This document shows, in pieces, positions 48,311-57,206 of a stretch of DNA of 64,000 nucleotides (its first letter is position 1; every line of letters begins with the position of its first letter). The notes below the pieces were generated by a model. The model made no database searches. It was not told the origin of the DNA and worked only from the letters and a program-made list of their open reading frames with translations. The stretch is from AWTP1-13 sp963797005 (lineage in GTDB: Bacteria > Pseudomonadota > Alphaproteobacteria > Rhizobiales > Hyphomicrobiaceae). Both the position numbers and the translations under genes were made by a program. Where the stretch lies: the NCBI GenBank assembly GCA_963797005.1, contig CAWCOF010000023.1:1-64000 (forward strand), written 5' to 3'.

Positions 48311-48384
48311 AGAAAACAGGTGGCGGGTACACGCCTCGCGAAGGGCCCTGTTTTGGGGATGGAGGGCGCACGCGAAGACTTGCG

Positions 48385-48415
48385 TGGGTCCCCGCCTTCG
48401 CGGGGATGACGGTGG
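48385..48415. repeat. Short intergenic repeat unit
   Basis: GTCCCCGCCTTCGCGGGGAT is a hairpin (CCCCGC...GCGGGG) known as a dispersed repeat in alphaproteobacteria. It lies in the gap before the enolase-superfamily gene and may act as a transcription-end or mRNA-stability element. Confidence 0.6.
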
Positions 48416-48543
48416 TGGGACGGGTAGCGCATTCCTGCCGGGGTCAGAACCGCAGGGTCGGCCCCTATCGAGGCGCGCGGCGCATGCCGCGGTCGGTGCC
48501 TCGTGTTAGGCTCGGCGCAAATGCCTGCCAGGAGGAAACAAAG

Positions 48544-49745
48544 ATGAAGGTGACGCGCGTCGAGACGCTGGCCTGCGATGCGGGCTGGCGCAACTACCAC
48601 TTCGTCAAGCTGACGACGGACGCCGGCATCGTTGGCTGGAGCGAGTTCGCCGAAGGCTTCGGCTCGCCGGGCCTTGCCACCATCATCGACAAGCTCGCCA
48701 CGCGCGTCGTCGGCAAGACGGTGGGGGAGCACGAGCGCATCTATGCCGACCTCTACGGCGCCACGCGGCCGGCGGCCGGCGGCGTCATCGCCCAGGCGCT
48801 CGGGGCCATCGAGAACGCGCTGCTCGACGCCAAGGCCAAGGCGCTGGGCGTGCCGTGCTACGAGCTGCTCGGCGGCAAGATCCGCGACCGCATCCGGCTC
48901 TACTGGTCGCACTGCGCCACCTGGCGCATCAATCATCCCAGCTTCTACAAGCCCGCCATCACCGACCTCGACGGCGTCAAGGCCATCGGGCGCGAGGTGC
49001 GCGAGAAGGGTTTTGGCGCCGCCAAGACCAACATCTTCCTCTACGAGGGCGGCAAGCCGCAGGGCTGGCGGCCGGGCTTCAGCGCGCCGTTCTATCCCGA
49101 GCTCAACGTCGACCGCAAAGTCCTGCGCAACCTGCGCATGCACCTGGAGGCCTTGCGCGACGGCACCGGCCCCGACGTCGACATCCTGCTCGACCTCAAC
49201 TTCAACGCGCGCACGGAAGGCTATCTGGAGATCCTGCGTGCGATCGCCGACCTCGACATGTTCTGGGTCGAGATCGACACCTACAATCCCCAGGCGCTGG
49301 GCTATATCCGCCGGCAGAGCCCGCATCCGATCTCGTCGTGCGAGACGCTGCTCACCTTGCGCGAGTTCCTGCCCTACTTCCGCGAGCAGGCGATGGATGT
49401 CGCCATCGTCGACACGCCCTGGAACGGGGTGTGGCAGTCGATGAAGGTGGCGGCGCTGCCGAGGCGCACGAGGTCAACGTCGCGCCGCACAACTTCTACG
49501 GCCACCTGTGCACCATGATGAGCGCGCACTTCGCGGCCGCCGTGCCCAACCTGCGCATCATGGAGATCGACATCGACCGGCTGGCCTGGGACCACGAGCT
49601 CGTCACGCATGTGCCCGAGATCGAGAACGGCTATCTCGTGCTGCCCGACCGGCCGGGCTGGGGCACCGAGCCCAACGAGGAGGCGATCCGCGCGCATCCG
49701 CCGAAGATCGAGGCGGGGCTGCTCGACTACGGGCGCAAGGGGTGA
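48544..49745 (+). CDS. Enolase-superfamily sugar-acid dehydratase (mandelate racemase-like)
   Basis: ATG 48544 follows GGAGGAAA. The capping domain (MKVTRVETLACDAG, SEFAEGFGSPGLATIIDKL) is followed by a barrel with metal ligands in DILLDLNFN (Asp), MFWVEIDTYNP (Glu) and PISSCETL (Glu). A C-terminal AEAHEVNVAPHNFYGHLCTM supplies the catalytic His-Asn region. About 400 residues. This fits dehydratases of the mandelate racemase subgroup, such as galactonate dehydratase-like enzymes, acting in the cytoplasm. A missing G near 49462 breaks the frame between MKVAAL and AEAHEVN. Intact otherwise. Confidence 0.87.
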
Positions 49746-49972
49746 GGCAGCCGCGAACGGGCGACAAGGCCGAAGGATGCGCCGGGCAATGCAAATTGTA
49801 TGATGCACAACTGTCACTGCGAACCGTGGCGAGAGGACCGCGGCTCGGGACGCCAGTGGAATCCGCGTTGCGCGCCGGCCGCCGATCCCGACTTGCCCCG
49901 GCGCACCCAAACCGCGATGCTCGATGGTGGAGGTCGCGGGACAGTCTGCCGCTGCCAGGGACCGGTCGAGCC

Positions 49973-50266
49973 ATGACCACCGCTGATCCATGGGAGGCTC
50001 TGCGGCGCCGCCTCGAAGAGGAGAAGCGCGCCGTGGCCGCCGAAATCGAAACCTATCCGCGGCCCATTGCCGGCTGCGACGCGCAGTTCAACCATCTGCT
50101 CGACCGCAGGCGCGCGCTGTGGGAGGAGCTGTCCCGCCTCGAGACGGCACATGGCGAACGTTCAGCCGGTTTCGAGGGCTTCGTGCGAGGCTCGACCTGC
50201 CTCGATGAGGAGTCCAAGCGCGCCATCCTCGATAGGCTCGAGCCGGCCGTGGCAAGGTCTGCCTGA
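49973..50266 (+). CDS. Small hypothetical protein, 97 residues
   Basis: ATG 49973 gives MTTADPWEALRRRLEEEKRA and continues VAAEIETYPRPIAGCDAQFN, HLLDRRRALWEELSRLETAH and FVRGSTCLDEESKRAILDRL. It is mostly helical and charged, with two cysteines and the pattern PRPIAGCDAQFNHL typical of alphaproteobacterial small proteins of unknown function. It lies 160 bases before glyA on the same strand. No signal peptide or membrane segment. Confidence 0.65.
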   Translation: MTTADPWEALRRRLEEEKRAVAAEIETYPRPIAGCDAQFNHLLDRRRALWEELSRLETAHGERSAGFEGFVRGSTCLDEESKRAILDRLEPAVARSA

Positions 50267-50426
50267 TCTCATGCCGAAGCGCGACCGACGCCAAGAAAGG
50301 CTCCAGCCGCGTCATCGGGCAGGCCACAGTTTCCCATCGCGGCCCGGGTCTGCTTGTTGCACCTTCAAGGCCCGTGATATGAGGGCCGCGCGCCGCCCTG
50401 GCGCGCCAACCGATCCGTAGGAAGCC

Positions 50427-51734
50427 ATGCCGACCGCAGCCGCAGGGCGCCGCGAGGCGCCGCACTCGACCCTCTTCGCCGCCAGCCTTGCCGAGAGCGA
50501 TCCCGAGCTCGCCGCCATCGCCGGCCGCGAGCTGAAACGCCAGCAAGAGGAGATCGAGCTGATCGCCTCGGAGAATTTCGTCTCACGCGCCGTGCTCGAA
50601 GCTGCCGGCACCGTGCTCACCAACAAGTACGCGGAAGGCTATCCGGGAAATCGCTACTACGGCGGCTGCCAGTACGTCGACGAGGCGGAGACGCTGGCCC
50701 TCGAGCGCGCCAAGAAGCTCTTCAAGTGCCGCTTCGCCAACGTGCAGTCGCACTCGGGCAGCACGGCCAACCAGGAAGCGTTCATGGCCCTGATGAAGCC
50801 CGGCGACACCTTCATGGGGCTTAGTCTTGCCGCCGGCGGACACCTCACGCACGGCTCGCCGGTCAACCTGTCGGGCAAGTGGTTCAAGGTGGTTGCCTAC
50901 GGCGTGCGGCGGCAGGACCAGCGGATCGACATGGACGAGGTGGCGGCACTTGCCCGCCAGCATCGCCCCAAGGTGATCGTGACGGGCGGCAGCGCCTATC
51001 CGCGCACCATCGATTTCGCCGCGTTCCGGAAGATCGCCGACGAGGTCGGGGCATACCTGATGGTGGACATGGCCCACTTCGCGGGGCTGGTGGCCGGCGG
51101 CGCGCACCCGAGCCCGTTCCCGCACGCCCACATCGTCACCTCCACCACGCACAAGACGCTGCGCGGGCCGCGCGGCGCCATGATCCTCACCAACGAGGAG
51201 GACCTGGCGAAGAAGATCAACTCCGCCGTGTTCCCGGGCATGCAGGGCGGACCGCTGATGCACATCATCGCCGCCAAGGCAGTCGCCTTCCACGAGGCGC
51301 TGCAGCCCGAGTTCAAGGCCTATGCGCGCGCCGTGGTGGAGAACTGCAAGGCGCTGGGCGAGGTGCTGGCAAGCGCCGGCTTCGACCTCGTCTCGGGCGG
51401 CTCCGACACGCACCTGCAGCTCGTCGACCTGCGCCCCAAGAAGCTCACCGGCAACGTCGTGGAAAAGGCGCTGGGCCGCGCCCATATCACCGTCAACAAG
51501 AACGGCGTGCCGTTCGATCCCGAGAAGCCGACGGTGACCTCGGGCATTCGGATCGGCTCGCCGGCCGGCACCACCAGGGGCTTTGGCGTCGCCGAGTTCC
51601 GCGCCATCGGCGGCATGATGGCCGAGGTGCTCGACGGCCTTGCCGCCAACGGCGAAGCCGGCAACGCCAAGGTCGAGGCCAAGATCAAGGCCGAGGCTAT
51701 CGAGCTGTGCGAACGCTTCCCGATCTACGGTTGA
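50427..51734 (+). CDS. glyA: Serine hydroxymethyltransferase
   Basis: The 435-residue protein is a full-length SHMT. Key parts: EIELIASENFVSRAVLEAAG, KYAEGYPGNRYYGGCQYVDE, NVQSHSGSTANQEAFMALM, GGHLTHGSPVNLSG, VDMAHFAGLVAGG, the PLP lysine in TSTTHKTLRGPRGAMIL, and TSGIRIGSPAGTTRGF. It converts serine and tetrahydrofolate to glycine and methylene-tetrahydrofolate in the cytoplasm. It heads the conserved alphaproteobacterial block glyA-nrdR-rib genes. Frame intact. Confidence 0.97.
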   Translation: MPTAAAGRREAPHSTLFAASLAESDPELAAIAGRELKRQQEEIELIASENFVSRAVLEAAGTVLTNKYAEGYPGNRYYGGCQYVDEAETLALERAKKLFKCRFANVQSHSGSTANQEAFMALMKPGDTFMGLSLAAGGHLTHGSPVNLSGKWFKVVAYGVRRQDQRIDMDEVAALARQHRPKVIVTGGSAYPRTIDFAAFRKIADEVGAYLMVDMAHFAGLVAGGAHPSPFPHAHIVTSTTHKTLRGPRGAMILTNEEDLAKKINSAVFPGMQGGPLMHIIAAKAVAFHEALQPEFKAYARAVVENCKALGEVLASAGFDLVSGGSDTHLQLVDLRPKKLTGNVVEKALGRAHITVNKNGVPFDPEKPTVTSGIRIGSPAGTTRGFGVAEFRAIGGMMAEVLDGLAANGEAGNAKVEAKIKAEAIELCERFPIYG

Positions 51735-51814
51735 TATCCCGCCCCCCATGCTTCTTCGCAGATGGCGGGAAAGCTAGGGTGGAAGACAAGCCGCAAAAGG
51801 CGGCGCAAGCCTTC

Positions 51815-51860
51815 CGCCCCTCACCCCGACCCTCTCCCCGCAAGCGGGCAGAGGGAAATT
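51815..51860. repeat. Palindromic repeat between glyA and nrdR
   Basis: CCCTCACCCCGACCCTCTCC then CCGCAAGCGGGCAGAGGG, where CCCTCTCC...GGCAGAGGG form a hairpin. It is the same repeat family as at 54,000 and 57,010. It lies just ahead of nrdR. Confidence 0.6.
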
Positions 51861-51877
51861 GTACCCGGAGCCATGAC

Positions 51878-52402
51878 ATGCGCTGCCCCTACTGCAGCTG
51901 CGAGAATACCCAGGTGCGGGACAGCCGCCCCACCGAGGAGAACCAGTCCATCCGCCGCCGGCGCATCTGCGAGGATTGCGGCGGGCGCTTCACGACCTTC
52001 GAGCGCGTGCAGTTGAGAGAGATCGTGGTCATCAAGCGCTCCGGCCGGCGCGTGCCGTTCGATCGCGAGAAGATGTCGCGCTCGATCGAGGTGGCGCTTC
52101 GGAAGCGGCCGATCCAGCCCGAGCGGATCGAACGCATGGTGTCGGGCATCGTGCGGCAGCTGGAAAGCATGGGCGAGCAGGAGATCGCCTCCTCGGTGGT
52201 GGGCGAGCTGGTGATGGAGGCCCTGAAGGGGCTCGACCCCGTCGCCTACGTGCGGTTCGCCTCGGTCTACCGCGACTTCCGCGAGGCCGCCGACTTCCAG
52301 GAGGTGCTGGGCGAGATCGCGGGCGGGGCGACGTCGACGCGGGAGGTGGCGGCGGTTGCGCCGAAGATGCCGGCCGCCGGGGCGACCGACAGAAAGCACT
52401 GA
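51878..52402 (+). CDS. nrdR: Transcriptional repressor NrdR
   Basis: ATG 51878 gives MRCPYCSCENTQVRDSRPTE with the zinc ribbon CPYC...CEDC completed in IRRRRICEDCGGRFTTFERV. The ATP-cone domain follows (VVIKRSGRRVPFDREKMSRS, EIASSVVGELVMEALKGLDP, VAYVRFASVYRDF). About 174 residues. NrdR binds nucleotides and represses ribonucleotide reductase genes. The C-terminal ~25 residues are an Ala-rich tail. The next gene, ribD, starts seven bases after the stop. Confidence 0.96.
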   Translation: MRCPYCSCENTQVRDSRPTEENQSIRRRRICEDCGGRFTTFERVQLREIVVIKRSGRRVPFDREKMSRSIEVALRKRPIQPERIERMVSGIVRQLESMGEQEIASSVVGELVMEALKGLDPVAYVRFASVYRDFREAADFQEVLGEIAGGATSTREVAAVAPKMPAAGATDRKH

Positions 52403-52408
52403 CGCTCG

Positions 52409-53548
52409 ATGGGCCCCAAGACGCCGCCTCTTGCAACTCTGGACCGCCGCTTCATGGAGGTGGCGCTGCGCCTGGCCAGGCGCATGCTGGGCCGGACCGC
52501 GCCCAATCCCGCCGTCGGCGCCATCATCGCCGACGAGGCGAGCGGGGAGGTCATCGCGCGCGGCTGGACCCAGCCGGGCGGCCGTCCGCACGCGGAGGCC
52601 TATGTGCTGACGCGTGCCGGCGAGCGGGCGCGCGGGCAGACCATGTACGTCACGCTGGAGCCTTGCTCGCACCATGGCCGCACGCCGCCCTGCGCCGAGG
52701 CGATCCTGGCAGCCGGCGTGAAGCGGGTCGTGTGCGCCACCACCGATCCCAACCCGGAGATCTCCGGCAAGGGGCTGGCGCTGCTGCGCGAGGCGGGCGT
52801 GGCGATCGAAGTGGGCCCATGCGCGGAGGAGGCGCGCTGGATGGTGGCCGGGCACATCCTGCGCATGACCAAGGGCCGACCCTTCGTTCAGCTCAAGATC
52901 GCGGTCTCCGGCGACGGCCTGATCGCACCGGGCGACGGCGCCCCGCGCTGGGTCACGGGGCCGGAGGCACGCCAGTTCGCGCATATCCTGCGCGCCCAGG
53001 CCGATGCCATCCTGGTCGGCCGCAAGACGGTCGTGGACGACGACCCCGAGCTCACCTGCCGCCTGCCCGGACTAGCGGACCGCTCGCCGCGGCGCATCGT
53101 GCTCGACGCCAGGTACCGGGCACCGGCATCGGCCAAGATGTTCAAGACCGCGCAAAGCGTGCCCGTGACGGTGTTCGGCGGCGAAGGCGCGCCGCCCCGC
53201 TATCCCGCGGGCGTAGAGGTGAGGCGGGCGGCGACGGACGGCGAGGGCCGCCTGAACCTCGAGGCAGTGCTTTCCAGCCTCAGCGCGGACGGCGTGACCC
53301 GCGTGCTCGTCGAAGGCGGGCCGACGATTGCGGAAGCCTTTCTGGCCGCGGGCCTGGCGGACGAGGTGGTGATCGGGCGCGGCACCGAGACGCTGGGCGA
53401 GCGCGGGCGCAAGCCGCTCGGGCATCAAGGCCTCGAAGCTTTGGCCGACACCGCCCACTGGCAGGTCGCCAACGAGCGTCGGCTCGGCGACGACCGGCTG
53501 ACGGTCTACCGCGCGGTAGGGCGGCTCGATCCGGAGTCGCGGCCATGA
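52409..53548 (+). CDS. ribD: Bifunctional riboflavin deaminase/reductase
   Basis: The 379-residue protein has the N-terminal deaminase domain with zinc motifs PHAEAYVL (HAE) and LEPCSHHGRTPPC (PCxxxxxxxPC), and the C-terminal NADPH reductase domain (LKIAVSGDGLIAPGDGAPRW, DAILVGRKTVVDDDPELTCR, GVTRVLVEGGPTIAEAFL). It carries out steps two and three of riboflavin synthesis from GTP. Its end overlaps the start of the thioesterase gene by four bases (ATGA). Frame intact. Confidence 0.96.
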   Translation: MGPKTPPLATLDRRFMEVALRLARRMLGRTAPNPAVGAIIADEASGEVIARGWTQPGGRPHAEAYVLTRAGERARGQTMYVTLEPCSHHGRTPPCAEAILAAGVKRVVCATTDPNPEISGKGLALLREAGVAIEVGPCAEEARWMVAGHILRMTKGRPFVQLKIAVSGDGLIAPGDGAPRWVTGPEARQFAHILRAQADAILVGRKTVVDDDPELTCRLPGLADRSPRRIVLDARYRAPASAKMFKTAQSVPVTVFGGEGAPPRYPAGVEVRRAATDGEGRLNLEAVLSSLSADGVTRVLVEGGPTIAEAFLAAGLADEVVIGRGTETLGERGRKPLGHQGLEALADTAHWQVANERRLGDDRLTVYRAVGRLDPESRP

Positions 53549-53991
53549 GCCAGCCTTTCCGCTACTACCTGCGCGTCCGCTACCAGGAGTGCGATGCACA
53601 GAACGTGGTGTTCAATGCGCGCTACGCCGACTACGTGGATCTCGCCTGCTTCGAGTTCCTGCGCGCCGCGCTGCCGCGGCCGACCGACGTCTACGACGGG
53701 ACCTTCGAATGCCAGACCGTGCGCCAGGTGATCGAGTGGACGGCGCCGGCGCGCCTCGACGACGTGCTGGAGATATCCATGCGGGCGAGCCGGCTCGGCA
53801 CGACCTCGTTCACGCTCGGCGCCGAGATGCGCAAGGCGGGCGCGGCCGATCCCCTGGTCACGACCGAGACGACCTACGTGCACGTCGATGCCAAGACGTT
53901 CGTCAAGCGCGAGATTCCGCCCGAGATGCGCGCGGCGCTGGAGGCCGGTGCGGCGGGCAAGGTGACCGACCACGCGGGCTACTTGCGGTGA
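53545..53991 (+). CDS. Acyl-CoA thioesterase, 4-hydroxybenzoyl-CoA type
   Basis: ATG 53545 overlaps the ribD stop. The 148-residue hotdog-fold protein has the diagnostic catalytic stretch RVRYQECDAQNVVFNARYAD with the conserved Asp, then YVDLACFEFLRAAL, and the core strand FTLGAEMRKAG. It likely hydrolyses acyl-CoA esters in the cytoplasm. Its position inside the riboflavin cluster, between ribD and ribE, is seen in some alphaproteobacteria and probably reflects cotranscription only. Confidence 0.9.
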   Translation: MSQPFRYYLRVRYQECDAQNVVFNARYADYVDLACFEFLRAALPRPTDVYDGTFECQTVRQVIEWTAPARLDDVLEISMRASRLGTTSFTLGAEMRKAGAADPLVTTETTYVHVDAKTFVKREIPPEMRAALEAGAAGKVTDHAGYLR

Positions 53992-53994
53992 TGT

Positions 53995-54150
53995 TCCTCT
54001 CCCCATGCCTCTTCGCATGGGCGAGAGGGTTAGGGTGAGGGGCAGAACCTTGCGCCAGCCCCGCGTATGCGGCTGCCCCTCACCCCGACCCTCTCCCCAC
54101 GCTGACGGCGTGCGCGGCAAGGGTTGTGGAGCGCGGGGAGAGGGAGACGC
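53995..54150. repeat. Palindromic repeats between thioesterase and ribE
   Basis: Two hairpins: CCTCTCCCCATGCCTCTTCG with CATGGGCGAGAGG (about 53996-54030) and CCTCACCCCGACCCTCTCCC (about 54078) with a later GGGGAGAGGGAGA (about 54135-54148). Same family as at 51,815. Together with the spacing they form the 208-base gap before ribE, which may be transcribed through. Confidence 0.55.
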
Positions 54151-54199
54151 GCGGGAGAGGGAGAATGCGCGCTACCCAGCAGCGTGATACCTTGCGGGC

Positions 54200-54794
54200 A
54201 TGTTCACCGGCATCATCACCGACATCGGCGAGCTGGTCGGGCGCGACGGCGGGCGGTTCCAGGATCCGCTGCAGCTATCCGGCGGCGGGCATCGCCATCG
54301 GCGCATCGATCGCCTGCGACGGCGCCTGCCTGACCGTGACCGCGCTGGAGCCAGCGGGCTCGGGCTCAACCTTCACCGTCGACGTCTCTAACGAGACCTT
54401 GAGCAAGACCACGCTCCGCACCTGGGCGCCGGGCCGGCGCATCAACCTGGAGCGGGCGCTGAGGGCCGGCGACGAGCTGGGCGGGCATATCGTGTCCGGC
54501 CACGTTGACGGTATGGCGCGGATCGTCGACATCCGCCCCGACGGGGAAAGCCGCCGCTTCACCATCGAGGTGCCGGGGGAGCTTGCGCGGTTCGTGGCGC
54601 CCAAGGGCTCGGTGGCGCTGGACGGCATCTCGCTCACGGTGAACGAGGTCGCTGAAAGCCGCATGGGCTGCAACATCATTCCTCACACCTTGACCCACAC
54701 CACCTTAAGCGCCAAAAAGCCCGGCGATGCGCTGAACCTCGAGGTCGACGTGTTCGCGCGCTATGTCGTGCGCGCCATGGAGTTGCGCCGGTGA
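54200..54794 (+). CDS. ribE: Riboflavin synthase alpha chain
   Basis: ATG 54200 gives MFTGIITDIGELVGRDGGRF, the invariant start of riboflavin synthase. After an extra base near 54260 the chain continues YPAAGIAIGASIACDGACLT, then NLERALRAGDELGGHIVSGH, VDGMARI, and in the second barrel FVAPKGSVALDGISLTVNEV and IIPHTLTHTTL. Two repeated beta-barrel lumazine-binding modules, about 197 residues, normal. It condenses two lumazines into riboflavin. The frameshift is probably a sequencing error because the pathway is otherwise complete. It overlaps ribBA by four bases. Confidence 0.92.
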
Positions 54795-55948
54795 AGAACA
54801 GCCTGAGCACGGTCGCCTACGCAGAAGGCAAGGGGTTCCTCTCGCCGATCGACGAGATCATCGAGGATCTGCGCAACGGCCGCATGATCATCCTGGTCGA
54901 TGCCGAGGATCGCGAGAACGAGGGCGACCTCGTCATCCCCGCGCAGATGGCGACGCCCGACGCCATCAACTTCATGGCCAAGCACGGCCGCGGCCTGATC
55001 TGCCTGTCGTTGATGCGCCAGCGCGCGTCGCAGCTGCGCCTCGAGTACATGGCCCAGCAGAGCGAGGCGCGCGACCGCACCGCCTTCACCGTCTCCATCG
55101 AGGCGCGCGAGGGCGTTGCCACCGGCATCTCCGCCCATGATCGCGCGCGCACCATCGCCACGGCCGTCGACCCGACCAAGGACTTCAACGATATCGTCTC
55201 GCCGGGACACGTGTTCCCGCTGATCGCGCGGGAGGGCGGCGTGCTCGTGCGTGCGGGCCACACGGAGGCCAGCGTCGATCTGGCGCGCCTGGCCGGGCTC
55301 TATCCCGCCGGCGTCATCTGCGAGATCATGAACGATGACGGCACCATGGCGCGGATGCCGGACCTTGTCGCCTTCGCCCAGCGCCACGGCCTCAAGATCG
55401 GCACCATCGAGGACCTGATCGGCTATCGTCTGCAGCACGACCGTGTCGTGCGGCAGGTTGCCAAGACCCGGGTGGACAGCGCCCGCGGCGGCGCTTTCGA
55501 CCTGTGCGTCTACGAGACGGCGGTCGAGCCGGTGGAGCACCTGGCGCTGGTCAAGGGCGACCTCTCCGCACCGGGCCCGGTGCTGGTGCGCGTGCATGCC
55601 GTCAACGCGCTTGTCGATCTGCTGGGGGTCGGCGCAGAGGCGGCAAAGGGCTCGATGATCGACAAGTCGATGCTGGCCATCGCCGAGGAGGGACGCGGCG
55701 TGCTCGTACTGATCCGGGACCTGCGGCCCAAATCAGTGTCGGACTGGGTCAACCGGAGCGACCAGCGCAAGCGCCCGCGCAAGAAGGCGGAGGAAGAGCG
55801 CCGCCTGGTCGAGAACGGCGTCGGCTCGCAGATCCTGCGCGACCTGGGCGTCACCGACATGGTGCTGCTCTCCAACGCGCCGCCCTCCCGCTACGTAGGG
55901 CTGGAGGCCTTCGGGCTGCGCATCGTCGGCCAGCGCCGGATCGGTTGA
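54791..55948 (+). CDS. ribB: 3,4-Dihydroxybutanone-4-phosphate synthase with degenerate GTP cyclohydrolase II domain
   Basis: GTG 54791 overlaps the ribE stop. The N-terminal RibB domain is complete: ILVDAEDRENEGDLVIPAQM with the acidic metal ligands, GLICLSLM, TGISAHDRARTIATAVDPTK, SPGHVFPLIAREGGVLVRAG and GHTEASVDLARLAG. The C-terminal half has the RibA fold, but the zinc cysteines (CLTGD...CDCG in active enzymes) are absent; the matching place reads RVHAVNALVDLLGVGA. So only the DHBP synthase activity is expected, as in other alphaproteobacterial RibBA-like proteins; GTP cyclohydrolase II must be encoded elsewhere. Confidence 0.93.
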   Translation: MKNSLSTVAYAEGKGFLSPIDEIIEDLRNGRMIILVDAEDRENEGDLVIPAQMATPDAINFMAKHGRGLICLSLMRQRASQLRLEYMAQQSEARDRTAFTVSIEAREGVATGISAHDRARTIATAVDPTKDFNDIVSPGHVFPLIAREGGVLVRAGHTEASVDLARLAGLYPAGVICEIMNDDGTMARMPDLVAFAQRHGLKIGTIEDLIGYRLQHDRVVRQVAKTRVDSARGGAFDLCVYETAVEPVEHLALVKGDLSAPGPVLVRVHAVNALVDLLGVGAEAAKGSMIDKSMLAIAEEGRGVLVLIRDLRPKSVSDWVNRSDQRKRPRKKAEEERRLVENGVGSQILRDLGVTDMVLLSNAPPSRYVGLEAFGLRIVGQRRIG

Positions 55949-55953
55949 GAACC

Positions 55954-56475
55954 ATGGCCGGCAGAGGGCAGCGTGCGGCCGCAACGGCGCCCTCAACGGG
56001 CGGCGGGGCCGGCGCACACATCCTGATCGTCGAGGCGCGCTACTACGACAAGATCACCGACGAGCTTCTGGCCGGCGCGGTTGCCGAGCTCGAGGCGCAG
56101 GGCACCACCTTCGAGAAGATCGCCGTGCCCGGCGCGCTGGAGATCCCGCTGGCGCTGGCACAGGCCATCAAGGCCGAGACCATCGGCTCCGACAGCGCGA
56201 GTGCGCGCTTCGACGGCTGCGTGGCGATCGGCTGCGTCATTCGCGGCGAGACCGCGCACTACGACGTCGTGTGCAACAACGCCAACCACTGGCTGATGGA
56301 GCTTGCCACGCGGCATGCCATCCCGCTCGGCAATGCCATCCTGACCGTCGACACCGAGGCTCAGGCGATCGAGCGCGCGCGCGGCGGTCGCAAGGGCAAG
56401 GGCGCGGACGCGGTGCGCGCCTGCCTCGCGCTGGTCGCGATGGAGCGGGTCTTCGCGGACGAGGACGCGGAATGA
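55954..56475 (+). CDS. ribH: 6,7-Dimethyl-8-ribityllumazine synthase
   Basis: ATG 55954 gives 173 residues. After a short Gly/Ala-rich N-tail, the family stretches are HILIVEARYYDKITDELLAG, EKIAVPGALEIPLALAQAI, VAIGCVIRGETAHYDVVCNN and IPLGNAILTVDTEAQAIERA. It joins butanone phosphate and the RibD product into lumazine. It overlaps nusB by four bases (ATGA), so the riboflavin genes are coupled to nusB. Confidence 0.95.
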   Translation: MAGRGQRAAATAPSTGGGAGAHILIVEARYYDKITDELLAGAVAELEAQGTTFEKIAVPGALEIPLALAQAIKAETIGSDSASARFDGCVAIGCVIRGETAHYDVVCNNANHWLMELATRHAIPLGNAILTVDTEAQAIERARGGRKGKGADAVRACLALVAMERVFADEDAE

Positions 56476-56942
56476 GCGACGCGGCGCGCCTCTCACTCAG
56501 CCAGGCGCGGCTCGCGGCTGTCCAGGCCCTTTATCAGATGGACCTGGCCGAGACCGATCTTTCCGACGTCATCGAGGAATTCAGAGCCCACCGGCTGGGG
56601 CTCGAGGCGGAGCACGGCACCGGCACGCAAGCCGACCCGGAGCATTTCGCGCACGTGTTGCAGGGCGTGGTCCAGGGCCAGCGCGAGATCGACCCGCTGA
56701 TCGACCACCAGCTCGCCGAAGGCTGGCGGCTCGCGCGCATCAACTCCATCGTGCGCGCGATCCTGCGCGCGGCCACGTTCGAGCTGACCGAGCTGCCAAA
56801 AATCCCGGCCCGGGTGATCATCAGCGAGTACATCGAGGTGGCCCACGCCTTCTTCGAAGGCGACGAGTCGCGCGTGGTCAACGGCGTGCTCGACGGTCTC
56901 GCGCGCAAGATCAGGCCCGGCGAGCTGCCGGAGCGGGCGTAG
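56472..56942 (+). CDS. nusB: Transcription antitermination factor NusB
   Basis: The 156-residue protein is all helical with NusB hallmarks: RLAAVQALYQMDLAE, VQGQREIDPLIDHQLAEGW, RINSIVRAILRAATFELTEL and PARVIISEYIEVAHAFFEGD ending in ARKIRPGEL. NusB binds boxA RNA and NusE in antitermination of rRNA transcription. Its start overlaps ribH, the standard alphaproteobacterial order ribH-nusB-thiL. Confidence 0.96.
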   Translation: MSDAARLSLSQARLAAVQALYQMDLAETDLSDVIEEFRAHRLGLEAEHGTGTQADPEHFAHVLQGVVQGQREIDPLIDHQLAEGWRLARINSIVRAILRAATFELTELPKIPARVIISEYIEVAHAFFEGDESRVVNGVLDGLARKIRPGELPERA

Positions 56943-57007
56943 GCATCGGCTCTGGCCACGGACAGCAATACTCCGACTTACGCTTTGTGATACTCTCGCG
57001 GCGCGAT

Positions 57008-57197
57008 AGTCCCTTCTCCCCTTGGGGAGAAGGTGCCCGAAGGGCGGATGAGGGGGCCTTCGCTTGGAACCCTAGTCCCCCTCACCAGTTCGGCCGAATG
57101 ACTTGCGGCCGCGCCACGGAACTCGCGCTCGAGGCTGAGCAGGGACACGCGGCCGTAAGTCATGGCCTCACGTCCTCTCCCCCAAGGGGAGAGGGGG
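57008..57197. repeat. Intergenic palindromic repeat element
   Basis: TTCTCCCCTTGGGGAGAA (57014-57031) is a perfect palindrome. A related hairpin CTCTCCCCCAAGGGGAGAGG closes the element at 57174-57193. Between them TGACTTGCGGCCG and CGGCCGTAAGTCA also pair. The element fills most of the gap between nusB and thiL. Confidence 0.75.
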
Positions 57198-57206
57198 ACA
57201 CGTGCG

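Noticed and set aside
50267..50426. Possible glycine riboswitch upstream of glyA
   Set aside because: The tandem aptamer core was looked for and not seen.
33293..57197. CRISPR array from the recurring palindromes
   Set aside because: Copies are far apart, in both orientations and not regularly spaced; there are no cas genes.
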